Shown here one piece after another: positions 53,118 through 61,109 of a DNA stretch of 64,000 nucleotides. The position numbers were made by a program, and so were the translations under genes. Origin of the DNA: Actinomyces slackii (GTDB lineage: Bacteria > Actinomycetota > Actinomycetes > Actinomycetales > Actinomycetaceae). The stretch covers positions 868,001 through 932,000 of the forward strand of contig NZ_LR134363.1 in the NCBI RefSeq assembly GCF_900637295.1. The letters run 5' to 3'. Below the pieces are notes generated by a model. It had not been told where the DNA came from and did not search any database. It saw only the letters and a list, made by a program, of their open reading frames with translations. Numbering within the stretch: position 1 is the first letter of the stretch; each line of letters starts with the position of its first letter.

Positions 53118-53789
53118 ATGACCATCTCCCTTCGTCGTCGTGCCCTGGCCGCCTGCACCGCCTCCGTGCTGTCCCTGGGGCTGGGTGCCTGCGCCATCAA
53201 TGTGGGCGGGCAGGGCGACTCCTCGGCCGGCTCAACCGATCAGGCCACTGAGGCGGCTCAGGCCGCCGAGGCCTCCCAGACCGATGAGGCCGAGGCCTCC
53301 CCGGAGGACCAGGCCAGTGCTGAGCCGGCGGAGCAGACCCCGTCGGCCAAGGCCTCAACCGACCAGGAGGGACGGGAGCGGGCCTCGGCTGAGGCGACGT
53401 CGTCCTCCGGTGGCAAGGGGCCCAAGCCCGCGGCCGACCGCCCGGGTGCATCGGCGACCATCACCGATGATGACTGGCTCTCCGTCCTGGACGGCGTCGA
53501 CCGGACGGTGCGCGCCAACAGCGCCATGACGATGAGCAAGGACTACGACTACGTCCGCATCGAGGGCGATGTCCAGACTCTGACGATCTCGGGCACGAGC
53601 GCCCGGGTGGTCGTGGACTACGTGGACACCCTCGTCATCGAGGGCGACTACGCCGAGGTCTACGTCTATGACGTCAAGCGCGTCGTCATGCGGGGCACGA
53701 GCGCGGAGGTCGTGTGGGCCGGGGAGACTCCGACGGTGGAGGACTTCGGCGACTACAACGAGACCCGCCTTCAGGGCACCGAGGACTGA
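53118..53789 (+). CDS. DUF3060-type lipoprotein, paralogue
   Basis: A 223-residue predicted lipoprotein with lipobox LSLGLGAC (Cys25), a long Ala/Glu/Ser/Thr linker (about residues 30-110), then a DUF3060-like beta domain (YDYVRIEGDVQTLTISG, VVDYVDTLVIEGDYAEVYVYDV, VVMRGTSAEVVW). The C-terminal domain resembles that of the lipoprotein at 48740; the linkers differ. It closes the lipoprotein/two-component cluster. The 122-base gap before it holds only its ribosome binding site region (ATAGGACGA). Confidence 0.8.
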   Translation: MTISLRRRALAACTASVLSLGLGACAINVGGQGDSSAGSTDQATEAAQAAEASQTDEAEASPEDQASAEPAEQTPSAKASTDQEGRERASAEATSSSGGKGPKPAADRPGASATITDDDWLSVLDGVDRTVRANSAMTMSKDYDYVRIEGDVQTLTISGTSARVVVDYVDTLVIEGDYAEVYVYDVKRVVMRGTSAEVVWAGETPTVEDFGDYNETRLQGTED

Positions 53790-53918
53790 GCCCGGGGCGA
53801 GATGAGCATGTCTGCGACCACGCGGCGCGCAGGGCCACTGCGGACATGCTCGGGCTGAGTCGGCTCTGTCGGCTCTGTTGACTCTGTCGGCTCTGTCGAC
53901 TTCGCTCCTCCCCGTGAG

Positions 53919-53956
53919 CGGGACCGGCCGTCTGCCATGTCAGACGGCCGGTCCCG
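53919..53956. terminator. 16-bp perfect hairpin after the lipoprotein cluster
   Basis: CGGGACCGGCCGTCTG (53919-53934) pairs exactly with CAGACGGCCGGTCCCG (53941-53956) around a 6-base loop. It lies about 130 bases past the DUF3060 stop. The preceding 53815-53910 also contains a GAGCATGTC/GACATGCTC dyad and a short CGGCTCTGT tandem repeat. It probably terminates the cluster before the GntR operon. Confidence 0.7.
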
Positions 53957-53984
53957 TGTCATCTGCTCGCCGGCGCCGCCCGCC

Positions 53985-54021
53985 TTGACACAGCAGTGAT
54001 CTTACTGTCTATAGTGTCTAT
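53985..54021 (+). promoter_or_regulatory. Promoter/operator of the GntR-ABC operon
   Basis: TTGACA (53985-53990) is followed, 17-19 bases on, by TCTATA/TATAGT (54008-54015), a reasonable sigma70-like -35/-10 pair. The -10 region is embedded in ACTGTCTATAGTGTCTATGTAC, which contains GTCTAT twice and resembles YtrA-type GntR operators (TGTCTATAGTGTCTA). Autoregulation is inferred. Confidence 0.55.
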
Positions 54022-54038
54022 GTACGGAAGGAGGAGTG

Positions 54039-54431
54039 ATGCCGCTGACTGTGGTCCTGTCGAACACGGCGGGCGTCCCCATCTACGAGCAGATCGCTCA
54101 GCAGGTGAGGGATGCCATCCTCTCGGGCCAGGTGGAGGCCGACGAGATGATGCCCTCGATCCGCGCATTGGCCCGGGACCTGCGCGTCAGTGTCATCACC
54201 ACGACGCGCGCCTACGCCGACCTGACATCCGAGGGCTTCCTCGCCAATGTCCCCGGGAAGGGCTACTTCGTCCTGCCCCGCGATTCGGAGCTCGTGCGCG
54301 AGCAGGTGCTGCGGGAGGTCGAGGAGCACCTCGACCGCGCCGTTGAGCGGGCCCATCTGGCCCAGCTCAGCAGCCAGGAGCTGCACGCCATGCTCGATAC
54401 CGTCATTGACACCGCCAAGGAGAACCCGTGA
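54039..54431 (+). CDS. GntR-family (YtrA subgroup) transcriptional regulator
   Basis: A 130-residue repressor. The winged helix (VPIYEQIAQQVRDAILSG, then MPSIRALARDLRVSVITTTRAYADL and GFLANVPGKGYFVL) is of GntR type and is followed by a short dimerisation tail of about 45 residues, as in YtrA regulators that sit in front of ABC transporter genes. ATG at 54039 is used with AGGAGG upstream; a GTG one codon earlier is possible. The gene overlaps the next by 4 bases. Confidence 0.93.
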   Translation: MPLTVVLSNTAGVPIYEQIAQQVRDAILSGQVEADEMMPSIRALARDLRVSVITTTRAYADLTSEGFLANVPGKGYFVLPRDSELVREQVLREVEEHLDRAVERAHLAQLSSQELHAMLDTVIDTAKENP

Positions 54432-55258
54432 ACCCAGTGGAGATCAGCCACCTGACCAAGCGCTTCAAAGGCGGATTCGCCCTGGAGGACGTCACCTTCT
54501 CCGTGCCGGCCGGATACGTCACAGGCTTCGTGGGGGCCAACGGCGCGGGCAAGACGACGACGATCAAGGCCATCCTGGGCATGATCCACCTGGACCGGGG
54601 ATCGGCCACCTGCCTGCCCCACGAGCGCATCGGCGTGGTCTTCGACTCCCCTCCCTACCACGGGCAGTGGCGGGTGCGCGACGTCGAGCGGGGCCTGGCC
54701 CCCTTCTACCCCACCTGGGACTCCGAGGTCTTCGCCCGGGAGATCGGGGCCGCCGGGCTCAGGCCCGCCCAGAAGGTCGAGGAGCTCAGCCGCGGCATGG
54801 GCATGCGCCTGCAGATGGCCGTGGCCCTGGCCCACAACCCGGAGCTGCTCATCCTCGATGAGCCGACCTCCGGGCTGGACCCCTTGGCGCGCACCGAGAT
54901 GGTGGACTCCCTGGCCCAGTACATGACCCAGGAGAGCCACACGATCCTCTTCTCCACGCATATCACCGCTGACCTGGACCGCCTGGCCGACTATCTCGTC
55001 ATCCTCTCCCAGGGCAGGGTGGTGGCCAATGGGACGGCGGCTGACATCGTGGACTCCTTCCGCGTGGTGCGGGGGACTCCGGACTGCCTGACCCCCGAGG
55101 TGCGCATGGCCAGCCTGGGCCTGCGCAGCACCCAGCTGGGCTGGGAGGCCATGCTGCCGGTGGCCGACGCCGAGGCGATCGCCGAGCGCGTGGTCGTCGA
55201 GCGGCCCACGATCGAGGACCTGGCCGTCTACATCGCCAAGGAGGCCCGTGGTGAGTGA
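54428..55258 (+). CDS. ABC transporter ATP-binding protein
   Basis: A 276-residue nucleotide-binding subunit. Walker A is GFVGANGAGKTTTIKAIL, the Q-loop region is GVVFDSPPYHGQW, the signature is EELSRGMGMRLQMAVALAHN and Walker B is LLILDEPTSGLD, followed by the H-loop ILFSTHI. The C-terminal 60 residues are as in YtrB/BcrA-like exporters. The start is a GTG overlapping the regulator stop. Three membrane genes follow, so this is a drug/bacteriocin-type or lipid exporter of the YtrB class; the substrate is unknown. Confidence 0.95.
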   Translation: MNPVEISHLTKRFKGGFALEDVTFSVPAGYVTGFVGANGAGKTTTIKAILGMIHLDRGSATCLPHERIGVVFDSPPYHGQWRVRDVERGLAPFYPTWDSEVFAREIGAAGLRPAQKVEELSRGMGMRLQMAVALAHNPELLILDEPTSGLDPLARTEMVDSLAQYMTQESHTILFSTHITADLDRLADYLVILSQGRVVANGTAADIVDSFRVVRGTPDCLTPEVRMASLGLRSTQLGWEAMLPVADAEAIAERVVVERPTIEDLAVYIAKEARGE

Positions 55259-56138
55259 GACGCTGGCGCCGCACGGCTGGGTGGAGCCCGGCGGCATGCT
55301 GAGAGTCGAGCGAGCGGGCGGGGCCGCCCGGGAGTGGGCCGCCCCGATGCTGGCCTCGCCGCGGGTGGCCGAGCCCGGGAGGGCGGCGGTGCGTGCGGGG
55401 AGCGCGAGCGGGCCGGCTGAGCCCTCGGCCGCAGCGGGGTCGGGGAGGGGTCATGGTGAGCGGCGTCCCGGTGCGTGGGTGGCGGTGCTGAGGCTCGAGC
55501 TCCTCATGATCCGGCCGTGGATGGTGATGTTGACGGTGCTGACCGCCCTGGCGGCAGGAGTGAGCGCGGGAGCCGTGATGGGGCACGGCGACAAGGCGAT
55601 CGGCCTCGGGGTATGGGCGGGGATCACCGTCACCCTGACGCTGCTCCAGCGGACGATGTGGCTCGCGGACTCCATGTTCGGTCTCAGGTCTTTGCACGGG
55701 GCCCTGCCCATGTCGCGCAGGGATCTGATCAATGCTCGCTGCGTCATCATCATGGCGACGGGCGCGGTCGCCGCCCTGGGGCCCGTCATGATGACGCTGA
55801 CGCCCGCGGTGATGGGCGATGAGGTGCTCCGAGGCGGTGATCTGCTGCGGGCGGCGGCCCTCACGATCGCCCAGGTGGCCTTCATCTCCCTCCACATGCC
55901 GGCACATATGCGATTCGGCGAGCGCGCGGTGGGGATGGCGGCATGGCTGGGCGCGGCTGTTGCGGTCTCAGGCGCGGTAGGAGCCGTGGGATGGGGCCTG
56001 TCCCAGATGATTGGCGACGCCGAGGCGGGGCCGATGACGGCGCTCGCGGCCCTGGGGTACGCGGCGGTGATGAGTGCTGTGGTGATCGAGGCCTGCCGGC
56101 GCCTGAGCGCGTATGTCTATCTCCGGCAGGATCACTGA
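55248..56138 (+). CDS. ABC-2-type permease, first of three
   Basis: A 296-residue membrane protein. A roughly 80-residue hydrophilic Ala/Gly-rich head precedes about six membrane helices (MMLTVLTALAAGVSAGAVM is near the first; later PMMTLTPAVMGDE-like loops). The ALPMSRRDLINARCVIIM loop is typical of ABC-2 permeases, where a membrane-proximal PMSRR segment contacts the ATPase. It overlaps the ATPase gene by 11 bases, and GGAG lies before the GTG start. It is the likely partner subunit of the ATPase. Confidence 0.83.
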   Translation: MVSETLAPHGWVEPGGMLRVERAGGAAREWAAPMLASPRVAEPGRAAVRAGSASGPAEPSAAAGSGRGHGERRPGAWVAVLRLELLMIRPWMVMLTVLTALAAGVSAGAVMGHGDKAIGLGVWAGITVTLTLLQRTMWLADSMFGLRSLHGALPMSRRDLINARCVIIMATGAVAALGPVMMTLTPAVMGDEVLRGGDLLRAAALTIAQVAFISLHMPAHMRFGERAVGMAAWLGAAVAVSGAVGAVGWGLSQMIGDAEAGPMTALAALGYAAVMSAVVIEACRRLSAYVYLRQDH

Positions 56139-56175
56139 CCTGGGGTCACTGATATGAGGATCGCGGAAAGGACGT

Positions 56176-56925
56176 GTGGTGAGCGCGCGGGTAGGGAGAG
56201 CCATGATGGATGAGGCACAAGAGGGCAGTGTGATGGAGCCGGCGGAGCCCATGGATCGCCTCACGGGCCTCAGGGCTGTGTGGGAGGTGATTCGCCTGGA
56301 CCTTCTGCTGGCGCAACGGCCTCCTCGTATTGCCGCCATGGCGGCCCTGTACGGGGTCACCATCTTCCATGCCGTCGGATATCCGCTGATGGAGATTGGT
56401 CGAGTGGCAGTTTTCGTCATTCCTGTTGCCATCCTGGTTGTCAACGAGCTGATGTGGGCGTCACCCTCGCGCGCCGGTGCCAGCTTCCTGTATGCCGCGC
56501 TTCCTATTGAGCGGGGCCATGTCGTGGGGGCGCGCTTGCTCATCACAGGGGCCCACGTGCTCATGATCAGCGCGATGGTGCTGGCGACGCTTGCTATCAC
56601 CGAGCGTGACGCGGAGGCCTGGCGAAGCAACATCCTGTATTTCCTGGTCGCGCTGATGCTGGTGGCGATATCCCTGCCGATCGCGCTTATCCGCTCTCAG
56701 GCGGTGCGGCTATCGATGATCGCGCTCCTCTACTTCCTCGCCCCGGCCGTGGTGGGATTCGTTGAGGGCTTCACCCAGGGGATCAAGGGGGGCGAGTACG
56801 CGCCCGGGGCCTCGGCTCTCACGGTATCCGCTCCTGGGCTGTGGCTCTGCGCCGCGAGCTGCGCGGCGGTCGTGGTGGCCTCCGGCCTGTTGACCGCATG
56901 GATGTACAAGCGGCAGGATCTCTGA
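56176..56925 (+). CDS. ABC-2-type permease, second of three
   Basis: A 249-residue membrane protein with about six helices. GASFLYAALPIERGHVVGARLLI is the same kind of cytoplasmic loop as in the preceding permease (ALP-x-x-R-x-x-x-V-x-AR), and the C-terminus ends in WMYKRQDL, close to YVYLRQDH of the first. The two are probably paralogues. The start is a GTG with AAAGGA upstream; ATGs a few codons in are alternatives. Encoded in the same operon. Confidence 0.82.
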   Translation: MVSARVGRAMMDEAQEGSVMEPAEPMDRLTGLRAVWEVIRLDLLLAQRPPRIAAMAALYGVTIFHAVGYPLMEIGRVAVFVIPVAILVVNELMWASPSRAGASFLYAALPIERGHVVGARLLITGAHVLMISAMVLATLAITERDAEAWRSNILYFLVALMLVAISLPIALIRSQAVRLSMIALLYFLAPAVVGFVEGFTQGIKGGEYAPGASALTVSAPGLWLCAASCAAVVVASGLLTAWMYKRQDL

Positions 56926-57081
56926 TCTCCTCCCGAGATTGCGTCGCCATCCGCTCATGAGGGGCAGTCCGATGACTGTATACTCACCGGGATCGGCGGA
57001 GCCGGCGCGGCTGCGCCTGGGTTTTGGTTGCGGTGACGTGTGCCCGCAGTTTGTGGTCACGCTATTGGGAGCGTTAACGAG

Positions 57082-57879
57082 ATGGCGGAGAGTACTCGCG
57101 ATGGCTGTTATCCGTGGCATGGCATGACGGCTGGCCGGGCGGAGTCCGCGGTCCCGGAGGCGCGGGCTGCTGAGCGGGTTCGCCACCTTATCGACATCAT
57201 CCGCATCGAATGCGGATTCGGTCTCATGAGAACCAGAGTGGCCCCATCGGTGCTCTGGGTGTCCTTCCTTCTCTCCGTGTGGGCGGTGGTCCCGGGGAGA
57301 AGCTCCCTTCATGGGGGCGTAGGAGCGCTTGTCATGGTGCTCGGTCTGGCGATGATGATGCGATGGATGCGGATATCGCCGGTGACGATCTCGCGGCGCC
57401 TGTCCCTGTACTCCATGCTGCCGGTGAGGACTCCGAGCATTATCGATGCCTACTTCCTCATCCTCGTCGCCGAGATCGTGATCGCGCAGGCAGTGGTGCT
57501 CACCGGCACCGCCATATGGGCGGCGAATACCGATGAGTTGTTCGCCGCCGTGCTGCGCCTGCGGATCATCGTCATCATCCTTGTGCTGCTTGTGCCGATG
57601 AGCGAGATGATGACGGTGGACGTTATCCGTCTGAGGGAGAGAACCCCTCGGCATGCGGCGAGACTCACGGCGCTGGCTCGATTCTCCCTGATCGCCGTCG
57701 TCAGTTGCGGGGCGGCGTGGGCAGATGATTCAGGCGCTCGTGACGCGCTGGTCCACGCCGCCCTGGAGGGCGGCAGGCTGCCGTACGCGCTGGGAATGAC
57801 TGTCCCGCTCATGTGGCTCAGCGTCTACGCCTCCTGGCGGGTCTGCCACCGCCTCTACCTGGGGCGCTCACGTGGGTGA
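57082..57879 (+). CDS. ABC-2-type permease-like membrane protein, third of three
   Basis: About 265 residues with six hydrophobic segments (LWVSFLLSVWAVVPG, ALVMVLGLAMMMRW, FLILVAEIVIAQAVVLTGTAIW, IIVIILVLLVPMSEMM and others). The loop SLYSMLPVRTPSIIDAYFL matches the LP-x-R/S loops in the two preceding permeases. The start is uncertain: ATG 57082 (GGGAG upstream) is chosen, GTG 57040 and ATG 57124 are possible. The last 16 codons plus stop (57829-57879) are duplicated at 61670-61720 as part of the 337-bp direct repeat. Confidence 0.78.
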   Translation: MAESTRDGCYPWHGMTAGRAESAVPEARAAERVRHLIDIIRIECGFGLMRTRVAPSVLWVSFLLSVWAVVPGRSSLHGGVGALVMVLGLAMMMRWMRISPVTISRRLSLYSMLPVRTPSIIDAYFLILVAEIVIAQAVVLTGTAIWAANTDELFAAVLRLRIIVIILVLLVPMSEMMTVDVIRLRERTPRHAARLTALARFSLIAVVSCGAAWADDSGARDALVHAALEGGRLPYALGMTVPLMWLSVYASWRVCHRLYLGRSRG

Positions 57880-58165
57880 GACGCCCTCAGCGCCTCACTG
57901 CCGAGTCACTGCCGGGCGGCTCGTTGGCCTGCGCGGTGAGCGGCCGGTGCGCCGCGGGGCGTCTGGCGTCATCGGCGGGACCGGTGCCGTCGGCCCCTGG
58001 TGCGCTGCCCCCGGTCTGCGGGCTCGTCGGGGCTGGTGAGATCGCGCGCGGCCGCCCGGCGGAGCCGCTCGACCTCGGCGGAGGCGAGCTCCAGGTACTC
58101 CGGCAGGGATGTCATCGTCTCTCCCGTCCAGCGCTTGGCCACCGAGCTCATGGGCAGCAGCGCGA
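57829..58165. repeat. 337-bp direct repeat, left copy
   Basis: Identical to 61670-62006 except at one position (G57915 versus A61756), offset 3841 bases. The boundaries are sharp on both sides. It contains the last codons of the third permease gene and the 3' part of a DUF3806 gene on the other strand. It marks the left border of the AT-rich island. Confidence 0.95.
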
Positions 58166-58217
58166 CCCAGGCCAGGTCGGCCTCATTGAGTGGAAGTATC
58201 GCGGCAGGCGCTGGCAT
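57969..58217 (-). pseudogene. Internally deleted DUF3806 gene copy
   Basis: The frame encodes 82 residues, MPAPAAILPLNEADLAW followed directly by LLPMSSVAKRWTGETM-type sequence. Compared with the intact copy at 61810-62307 about 83 codons are missing in frame, including the whole central DUF3806 core. The 3' part is identical to the intact copy, whereas the first 17 codons and upstream flank differ at roughly one base in seven, so they came from a related but diverged source. It is probably non-functional. Confidence 0.85.
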
Positions 58218-58567
58218 GGGGTTCCTTGACATCGTGGCAGAGTCGCTCCTCCTGACTCCTGACACTAAGTCCCGACCTTAGTGCCAGGAGCCAGACTTGA
58301 CACCAAGCTCTAAGACAGCAGAGGCGCGAGACATCTCGCAAGAGCCCACTTGTGGAAACCTCCAAACACCTAGACTTCGGCGCTAGCATATCAGACATCA
58401 CACAGCCGGATCGCTGCCCAAAGAATCAGCGAGGAAGCTCATATCAGTCCACGGTCTTCCCGAAGCGCGCAGTTGTAGGCATCATAGAACTTCATTGTGA
58501 GGGATTGACAATCGAAACGATAGTTTGACAGCCTGGAATCCCATCGAACATATTAGGAGAGTCGAAA
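58218..58567. other. AT-rich leader region of the toxin operon
   Basis: About 350 bases without a gene. A stem-loop with arms TCCTGACACTAAG (58257-58269) and CTTAGTGCCAGGA (58277-58289), one mismatch, lies near the left end. Two TTGACA hexamers (58505 and 58525) precede the toxin gene, but neither has a convincing -10 box. AGGAGAG is the toxin gene ribosome binding site. Confidence 0.55.
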
Positions 58568-59170
58568 ATGAGACTGACCGCCGCTACTCGACCCATCGTT
58601 GTCTCAACGATTATCGCATTCTTTCTGTGGATGATCAGTTACGGTCTGCCTGCGCAGGCCCGGGAAGAAGGTTACTCAGACCAACAAGTGGTAAAGGGAC
58701 TAATGTACGGTGTGGGCCCCGTGGCTGAGGAGATCGGGTTTGAGATTCAGTTGCCCGAAAGTATTTCTGAACAAGAGTATGTCAACGCGGTAGACCACAC
58801 AGTGAATGACTTGATCGCAACTAGATCAAATGAGATTCATTCTGCAGTAACCCTTATCAAAAGTGACGATCCCCTAGAGGTTGAGAAGGGACTGGACGCT
58901 TTGGCTCAAGTCGGAATTTCATATGCCGAAGAGAAAATGCCTGAGGTAGTGGATCAGGAACCGCAACCTGCAGCGTGCGGCGCAGCAGTTGTTTGCGTTG
59001 CATACCTAGCGGCTGCAGTACACAATACAGTCGCAATCACAGCCTTTGGGGCGGTGGTTATCGGTGCCGCGGTTTATGCCGGAGCTTGGCTTTGGGGGCC
59101 CGCGTCGGCAAAAGTTTCGGCGGCGACTCGCGAGTCTTTTGTAGTAGATGTCATCGAGGGAGTGAACTGA
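58568..59170 (+). CDS. sdpC: SdpC-family antimicrobial toxin precursor
   Basis: A 200-residue secreted precursor. The signal peptide (residues 1-31, ending GLPAQA) is followed by a pro-region whose GLMYGVGPVAEEI matches GLLFGQGEVGKLI of B. subtilis SdpC as I recall it. The hydrophobic toxin segment begins ACGAAVVCVAYLAAAVHNTV, compared with CGLYAVCVAAGYLYVVGVNA in SdpC. C137 and C143 reproduce the Cys1-Cys7 spacing of the disulfide in mature SDP. The hydrophobic stretch runs to about residue 176 (GAWLWGP), followed by a polar tail that would be cut off. It heads the operon with a strong ribosome binding site. The mature peptide would act on the membranes of competitors. Confidence 0.9.
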   Translation: MRLTAATRPIVVSTIIAFFLWMISYGLPAQAREEGYSDQQVVKGLMYGVGPVAEEIGFEIQLPESISEQEYVNAVDHTVNDLIATRSNEIHSAVTLIKSDDPLEVEKGLDALAQVGISYAEEKMPEVVDQEPQPAACGAAVVCVAYLAAAVHNTVAITAFGAVVIGAAVYAGAWLWGPASAKVSAATRESFVVDVIEGVN

Positions 59171-59173
59171 TAG

Positions 59174-59770
59174 TTGGAGACAGGGCAATTTGACGAGCAG
59201 GCAGATAACAACTCCAGTCTTTCGCGCAGAGCTCCCGCACTATTGTCTATCACTTTGGTCGTTTCGATTATTTTCCTCCAGGCGGTGGCTTGGCTCCCAA
59301 TTGGAGACACAGGAGGAAAACATATTCGATCCATGGCCTCTAACGTACGTTCGGTAACGATGCAAGGTTGGGCATTTTTCACTAAATCGCCGAGGGACTT
59401 GCGCCATGTCCCTTACGTACTGGACAAGGAAAATCAGTCGTGGCGACCTGCGACAAGAGGACCCAACATGCAAGCCCGTTATGCATTCGGTCTAAATCGA
59501 GAATCAAGATTGACTGAGTTTGACATTCAGGCGCTAATCGCAGAGACAGGAGAACAAGATTGGATCGACTGTCGAAATGTTTCCAAATTTCGATCCTGCA
59601 TCGAAGGCGAAATTCCTACCAGTATTACTGTGACCCAGTACGATCCTAGATTGTGTGGCTTGATCGCTATTACCGAATCTCAGCCAATCCCGTGGGCCTA
59701 TCGAAACTCAACTATAGGAATGCCGGGAAAGGTCCTATATTTAAACGTAGAATGCAATACATCATCATAG
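59174..59770 (+). CDS. sdpA: SdpA-family toxin maturation protein
   Basis: A 198-residue protein with one N-terminal membrane segment (about 23-41) and an outside or cytosolic domain beginning MQGWAFFTKSPRDLRHVPYVL, the SdpA-family hallmark (Q-x-W-x-F-F-T-K-x-P-R). In B. subtilis SdpA and SdpB are both required to produce active toxin from SdpC. The C-terminal half has four cysteines (CRNVSKFRSC, LCGLI, NVEC). The start is TTG at 59174, GAGGGAG upstream; no ATG lies near. Only 3 bases separate it from sdpC. Confidence 0.85.
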   Translation: METGQFDEQADNNSSLSRRAPALLSITLVVSIIFLQAVAWLPIGDTGGKHIRSMASNVRSVTMQGWAFFTKSPRDLRHVPYVLDKENQSWRPATRGPNMQARYAFGLNRESRLTEFDIQALIAETGEQDWIDCRNVSKFRSCIEGEIPTSITVTQYDPRLCGLIAITESQPIPWAYRNSTIGMPGKVLYLNVECNTSS

Positions 59771-59794
59771 GTAGTGCATTGGAGGTGGTCAGAG

Positions 59795-60829
59795 ATGATG
59801 CCAGAACGGACAGACATCGCTGGTAGCGAGAGTTCCATTCAGTCTACGCACGGTACGCCATTGCTGGACAGGTTTAGTAATGCCATAATCTCGCGTGACC
59901 CTCATCTATTTACTGCAGGTATGGCTCGAACAGTTCTTGGGTCGGGAACTCTTCTTACGCTTCTATTCACTCCCAAGGACCAATTGTTTTTTAGATCCGC
60001 AAACTATCCAGGAGGAGTAGCTTGCTTCGGAATGAATAGAACAGTAGGCATCTACTGCTTCCAGAATCCTCACGAGGGAGGGATGGCCTACGCAATTTCT
60101 CTGATCATCTTGCTTTCAGTGATAGTCGGAGTTTTACCGTGGCTCACTAGTATTCTGCACTTCTGGCTAATGTGGAGTTTTGTCCACTCGGTTCCGATTA
60201 TTGACGGAGGCGATCAGGTCGCATTGGCGATGACGGCGATATTTGTCATGTACCATTTTGGCGATTTGAGATTGCATCACTGGAGTGGGAGAAGAAAGTA
60301 CTTTGGACAACCGATTGTTTTGCGGGCAATATGGTGGTCTGCTCTGATACTATTCTCAATTCAAGGATCCGTTATTTATGCGCACGCAGTGTTGGGGAAG
60401 TTAAATGTGCCGGAGTGGGCGAATGGGACGAGCGTGTGGTATTGGATCACCGATCCGACATTTAGTCCTCCCGAGCCATTCTTGTCTATATTGAAGTTTG
60501 TCTCGGGCAGTTGGTTAGGCACCGTTTTGCTGAACTACGGCGTGCTTGGGATAGAGGCGATGCTCGCATTGGCGCTTTTAGCACGTCCTCGAACTAAGAT
60601 TCGTATTGCTATGATAGGAGTGATGCTACATACGGCATTTGCCCTTGCTTTCGGATTATGGAGTTTCTTGTGCTCAATGATTTGCGTTATAATAATGTAT
60701 CTTGTCACTCCTGTGCTTGCATTTTATCCTGAGATGGAAGGAGTTTATCGAAATGTTTTGGATCGTCTCTTTTTCTTTGGTCGTCAGTGGTTTCGTAATG
60801 GTAGCTCTGAGCATCAAAGCGAAGCGTAG
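59795..60829 (+). CDS. sdpB: SdpB-family HTTM membrane protein
   Basis: A 344-residue polytopic membrane protein of the HTTM (vitamin-K-dependent gamma-carboxylase-like) superfamily, to which SdpB belongs. There are about eight hydrophobic segments, among them AISLIILLSVIVGVLPWL, LAMTAIFVMYHFGDLRLHHW and MLHTAFALAFGLWSFLCSMI; FGDLRLHHW resembles the conserved polar turn of the family. SdpB works with SdpA on the SdpC pro-toxin; its chemistry is not known. The ATG at 59795 follows GGAGG. The gene overlaps the immunity gene by 77 bases. Confidence 0.88.
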   Translation: MMPERTDIAGSESSIQSTHGTPLLDRFSNAIISRDPHLFTAGMARTVLGSGTLLTLLFTPKDQLFFRSANYPGGVACFGMNRTVGIYCFQNPHEGGMAYAISLIILLSVIVGVLPWLTSILHFWLMWSFVHSVPIIDGGDQVALAMTAIFVMYHFGDLRLHHWSGRRKYFGQPIVLRAIWWSALILFSIQGSVIYAHAVLGKLNVPEWANGTSVWYWITDPTFSPPEPFLSILKFVSGSWLGTVLLNYGVLGIEAMLALALLARPRTKIRIAMIGVMLHTAFALAFGLWSFLCSMICVIIMYLVTPVLAFYPEMEGVYRNVLDRLFFFGRQWFRNGSSEHQSEA

Positions 60830-61109
60830 TAACCTGCAGAGAAACTATTTTGTTGGCGTGAGAACCAAAGAAACAATGCGAAGTGATCGCGCATTCTCAT
60901 ACGCTAACCGATCTGTATGGTGGGTCTATCTGATCCAAGGTGCATTTTTATTCTGCTCCGGAGTGTCCACTGCGGCGCTCATTTTTCTAGACAGTAGCGA
61001 GATTTTGATCGTCATCAATATCGTGTTGAGTGCGGTGCTTGTACTAGTTTTGGCGGCGATTCAAGTTGTTGTCGCGAACAGAAAGGCGAGGGAGGTTGAG
61101 TCGCTCTAA
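60753..61109 (+). CDS. sdpI: SdpI-family immunity protein, half-size
   Basis: A 118-residue membrane protein with three helices (about 2-20, 53-77 and 83-107). The loop after the first helix, NYFVGVRTKETMRSDRAF, with AN a few residues on, is the SdpI family motif (G-x-R-T-x-x-T-x-x-S-x-x-A-W/F...AN-R). B. subtilis SdpI has six helices and both resists the toxin and signals to SdpR; this copy has only the conserved half and no SdpR is visible. AAGGAG precedes the chosen ATG; an earlier in-frame ATG would lengthen the overlap with sdpB. It is followed by the DCC gene in a TAATG junction. Confidence 0.83.
   Translation: MFWIVSFSLVVSGFVMVALSIKAKRSNLQRNYFVGVRTKETMRSDRAFSYANRSVWWVYLIQGAFLFCSGVSTAALIFLDSSEILIVINIVLSAVLVLVLAAIQVVVANRKAREVESL

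Noticed and set aside
58505-58530. Two TTGACA hexamers as promoters of the toxin operon
   Set aside because: Neither has an acceptable -10 hexamer at 16-18 bases, so I list them only as part of the leader region.
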